Assembly: GCA_000231825.2 (NCBI GenBank)
Contig: JH720299.1
Coordinates: forward strand, 594,283-658,282
Origin: Tetrahymena elliotti 4EA
Lineage: Eukaryota > Ciliophora > Oligohymenophorea > Hymenostomatida > Tetrahymenidae
DNA length: 64,000 bases
Direction: 5' to 3'
Positions within the stretch are counted from its first letter, which is position 1. Each line of letters begins with the position of its first letter. This document shows, one piece after another, positions 60,701 to 64,000 of this stretch. Below the pieces are notes generated by a model. The model saw only the letters and a list, made by a program, of their open reading frames with translations. It did not search any database and was not told the origin of the DNA. A program made the translations under genes and the position numbers.

Positions 60701-61549
60701 CTTCACAATTATAAACAGAATCAAAGAAATTGAGAAATTTAAAAAACTATTTTTGGATAAAAACCAAGAAATATTATTTAATTTTTTCCCTAAACCAGTG
60801 ATATCAGTTAATACTGAAGAATAAAATCTAACAAGAGCAGAAATTGAAGATTAAGTAAAAGAAAGTAAAATGAAAGATTCTCAGGTCAATATCAAACCAC
60901 ATAAAATGAATGAGCAACAATAAAAAAAATTAAATGTAAGTATAAAAGTAGCTTCAATTGTACAAAAAGCTGCAAGTAAATTTAAAAAACCACTAATTTC
61001 CAAATTTAATGAGTACAATACTTTAAACACCTATAACATGCTTTATGATGCATATGAAAAACTTATTGCAGAAGGATAAAATAGCAAGTAAAATATTTAA
61101 TTTAAAATCAAAATCTTTATTATTTTAATCTTACTTAAATTTAAGAGATTGAACATAACTGTTCTAATAAAATTACCTTAGTCATCTCTTTTATATTTTA
61201 CTTCTTTTATAAATCCATCCAATTTTTCCATACTATTAATAGGTTTAATAAAAAATTGATTGAGCTTCTTGGTGATGACCTGTCAAAAATATTTGAGATT
61301 TCCACAATGTAAAATTAGTTTTTTGTAAAAAATAAATTAATAAACAAATTTATTTTGTAAATAAAAAGGATTGCGATTAAAGGAAAAATAAATTAAAAAT
61401 CAAACTTTTCTCAATATGTAAACTAAAATAAAATATCATATTAACCTGATATTGTAGATTAGAATAGTAAAAAAAATATTTTGACTGATTAAATAACATC
61501 CTTTCCTTCAATTGAAAGAAAACTAGGATAAACTTAAAATTATTCATGA
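57783..61549 (+). CDS. Ciliate transmembrane-protein family member with long Gln-rich tail (multi-exon)
   Basis: Exons seen: 57783 to about 57930, about 58371-58558, 58618-58733, 58843-59104, 59138-59459, 59542-61087 and 61243-61549; the first junction is unresolved. Exon 1 has a cytosolic start then FDIFGSEVGLNY and a hydrophobic helix (GFFAFLGIFFW). The next exons form a large ectodomain: FMFAVQINQDDF, LEPCTAAHW, LPEYGLNWTETFYTYNF, GGTYISEHF and NITFETRDY, with several Cys and N-glycosylation sites. IRKDPFVLTINRSFQKIS and a second hydrophobic stretch (YVGGFAQIFILGTAIL) close this part. About 600 polar residues follow, presumably cytoplasmic. I recognise this layout as a large, mostly uncharacterised ciliate 'transmembrane protein' family. 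Function unknown. Confidence 0.75.
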
Positions 61550-62982
61550 TTATATCAATATGGTTAATGTAATAAATTGTATGTTAAAATTTTAGTTTAT
61601 AAAAATGATATCATACGCTTAAAATTATTAATAAAAGCAATAATCTAAAATTAACCATTTTGAATTACTAAATTTGAATTTTACTCTAAATTTTGAATTC
61701 ATAACATATTAAAACTGTGTGATTAAATTTCTTTTAATTTCTATTTAAATTAATGTCAATTTTTAGATATAGACTGAAAAATATTATTTGATTAAAAAAA
61801 ATGATTGGGTATGTATGAACTTAAATTTGTTAAAAAAGTGATTAACATTTATTTCACTTAAACTAGCACAATATAACTTTTTACTGCTTTACAAGGTAAA
61901 AATCATTCAAAAAATTAGCGATTCCAAATCAATAGATTTTTGAATGGGTTTTGGCTCTGATAAGATATAGGGAATAAAGGAATAGTCTCGTAACCTAATA
62001 ATCAATATAAGAAGACTTATAGTGGAATAATAAAAAATATTTATAAAATAAATGAAATAAGTCAATTTAAATTTTACCCTTAGCAATCATTTACTATTTT
62101 TACAATTAAATTTATTAGATAAGAAATTAATATAAAGTTAAATTCATACTTTTGTTGTGATCAGTTTATATTTTCTGAAGATTTTTTAGATATTTTAGGT
62201 TATCGAATTTGCTGTTTCACCACTTGAAACCATAGTTGCTAAATTTGCAATCCTCAGTTGAAAATTATCAGATACATAAGATACTTTATAATGATAAATT
62301 TTTGTTTCAAGATGCTTAGCCAAAAGTCAAATTAATGAGCAAAAGAATTAGAAGGAGAATAAACCTGCTTTTTAAATGTTCAGCCAATCATCTAAATTAT
62401 AGAATTATTTTGATTTAAAATGGAATTCTTAAAAGATTAGTAAGATGGAAAAACAAAGTTAGGATGAAAGAATTAAATGATTGATTTAATTAAACCCATC
62501 ACTCTCTATAGTCTAAATAGGTCTGCAGTCTTTGATTAGATGAAATATGATCTCATTCATTAAACTAGATTTCAATTAAATAAAATAGAAAATTAATAGA
62601 TAAAAATGTGATACCTTATCCACATAAAAATTGATTTAAACAGATTAAAAAATACTGACAAAGACAAATAAATTCTGATACTATTTTTATCCTTAAATGT
62701 TGTTCTATCATTACATAATTTTAATACATTTTTTTATGTAAAATGACCATGAAATTATTTAAAAGCAAGTAATTTCTGTCGTTTCAATAAAAAGAGTCAT
62801 AGATAAATGATAACTCAACTAATCTTTTTGCTTTTAAAAGTTTTGTCCTTATTTCTTATTCATCAAATAAATCAAAACCAAGCTCATTTTGAAAGAATTG
62901 TAAAAATAAATATTGAATAAAGAAATATTTAAAAGAATTAAAAAAGCATAAAAATTTGAATTAAATCTGAAAAGAACACATA
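61550..62982. other. Intergenic interval
   Basis: AT-rich, no supported gene. Weak similarity to the tandem repeat that follows appears near its right end. Confidence 0.45.
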
Positions 62983-64000
62983 AGAATTAATGATTGAGTA
63001 ACCAAACTAAGCAAATATCTAGTATGCTAAAAAAAATTAGTTAACTACTCATAAATTAAAGTCTTTATCCTAATTCAAAATGCATACTTAATATAGTAAC
63101 AGTATTTTTACTGTAAGTGAAGAGTCAAAGTTTAGAGATTAGAGCATTATGCTAAGCCAGATCCTAATCTTTATTTCCCCAAATAACCAATTTTATTTTC
63201 ACTTTTAAATAATTAATCAATAAATATTTAAAAGAATTAGAAAAACATGAAATTTGAATTAAATAAGAAAAGAGTAAACAAGAATTCATGAATGAGCCAC
63301 CAAGCTAAGCAAATATCAGATAAACTAACCAAAATTAGTCAGTATATTCCATCATAATAAATATTGAAAACACTATTTTTACAAGAGATTAGCAGTTAAA
63401 GTTTAGAGATTAGAGCACTATCCTAAGCCAGATCCTAATCCTTATGCCCCCAAATCACCAATACCATTCTCACTTTTATAGAATTATATTTATTTAATAA
63501 AAAAACATTTAAAAAATGAGAAAAACAAGAAAATTTGAATTAAATCTTCAAAGAATAAATAAGAATTAATGAACTAGCAACCGAGCTAAACAAATATCAA
63601 GATATCCAACCAAAATTAAAGTCTTTATTGACTCCATCATTCATTCAAGATTAACATTCAAATTCTATTTTTACCTTAAGTGAAGAGTCAGAGTTTAGAG
63701 ATTAGAGAATTATGCTAAGCAAGATCCTAATCCTTATGCTCCCAAATCACCAATATTATTGTAAAAGCTGAAGAATAAAAAAGATAAATAATGGATAAAT
63801 AAATATTTAAAAGAATGAGTAAAGCATACAAATTTGAATTAAATCTGAAAATAATAAATAAGAATTAATGAATGAACAATTGAGCTGAAAAAATATCAAG
63901 TAAACCAATCAAAAATATTCACCGTTCATAAATTAAAGTCTTTATTTATCCCATCATAATTAAAATTGTATTTTTAAATAAAGCCAAGAGCAATAGCTTA
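62983..64000. repeat. Tandem repeat, about 290-bp unit, 3.5 copies, continues past window
   Basis: The word AGAATTAATGA (or AGAATTCATGA) recurs at 62983, 63281, 63562 and 63861, intervals 298, 281 and 299 bases. Each unit has further shared blocks: AATATTTAAAAGAATKAG, AATTTGAATTAAAT, AAGTTTAGAGATTAGAGCA and AAGCCAGATCCTAATCCTTATG. The last block is more G+C-rich and better conserved than the rest. Some frames stay open within a unit but none runs through all copies, so coding is not supported. Confidence 0.8.

Overview
The window looks like nuclear DNA of an oligohymenophorean ciliate, probably a Tetrahymena relative. It is about 75-80% A+T. Reading frames are open only if TAA and TAG encode Gln, and every convincing protein ends at TGA. 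Introns are short, AT-rich and GT...AG. All calls below use that genetic code; a standard-code reading shows only fragments. Gene models come from reading by eye, so exon edges are proposals. A random frame here runs about 65 codons before a TGA, so single open frames under about 150 codons are weak evidence.

Layout. 1-8087: three tandem paralogues of a leucine-rich-repeat protein built from a 90-bp (30-residue) unit; the middle copy is broken by two deletions. 9057-14208: two related four-helix membrane proteins on the minus strand. 16006-18318: a TRIM-like protein (B-box, coiled coil, Asn-rich linker, WD40 domain). 21871-24588: a small ORF and a multi-exon RING1-IBR protein without RING2. 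26794-27282: a possible small membrane protein. 27649-28025: an assembly gap beside a 33-bp coding repeat.

28026-40375 differs from the rest and looks like an inserted virus-like or large transposon-like block. Its genes are compact and apparently intronless: a Gln-rich coiled-coil protein with a C-terminal membrane anchor, a single-pass membrane protein, a RING-finger protein, a membrane-anchored bulb-type-lectin-like protein, two HECT-type ubiquitin ligases, a small membrane protein and an unidentified 248-residue protein. Perfect hairpins lie just after several stop codons. One intergenic stretch (39174-39516) is a large inverted repeat followed by five hairpins in a row. A 1.5-kb island at 29640-31160 is clearly richer in G+C, is crowded with TGA, and has no ciliate-style gene. 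I saw no polymerase, integrase, capsid or packaging ATPase, so assignment to a named element class is not supported.

41101-47575: a repeat-containing coding fragment, a degenerate protein kinase and its more decayed duplicate, a three-exon gene of unknown function, and a divergent Rab-type GTPase with three exons. 51585-56461: a four-exon, 1,409-residue Gln/Asn-rich coiled-coil protein. 56531-56878: a small ORF. 57783-61549: a multi-exon ciliate membrane-protein family member with a long Gln-rich tail. 62983-64000: a tandem repeat of about 290 bp running off the window. No tRNA, rRNA or CRISPR array was seen.

A functional theme is ubiquitin signalling: one RING, one RING1-IBR, two HECT and one TRIM-like protein in 64 kb. 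The RING and both HECT genes belong to the inserted block, so if that block is viral or mobile its cargo may act on host ubiquitination. That last step is inference.
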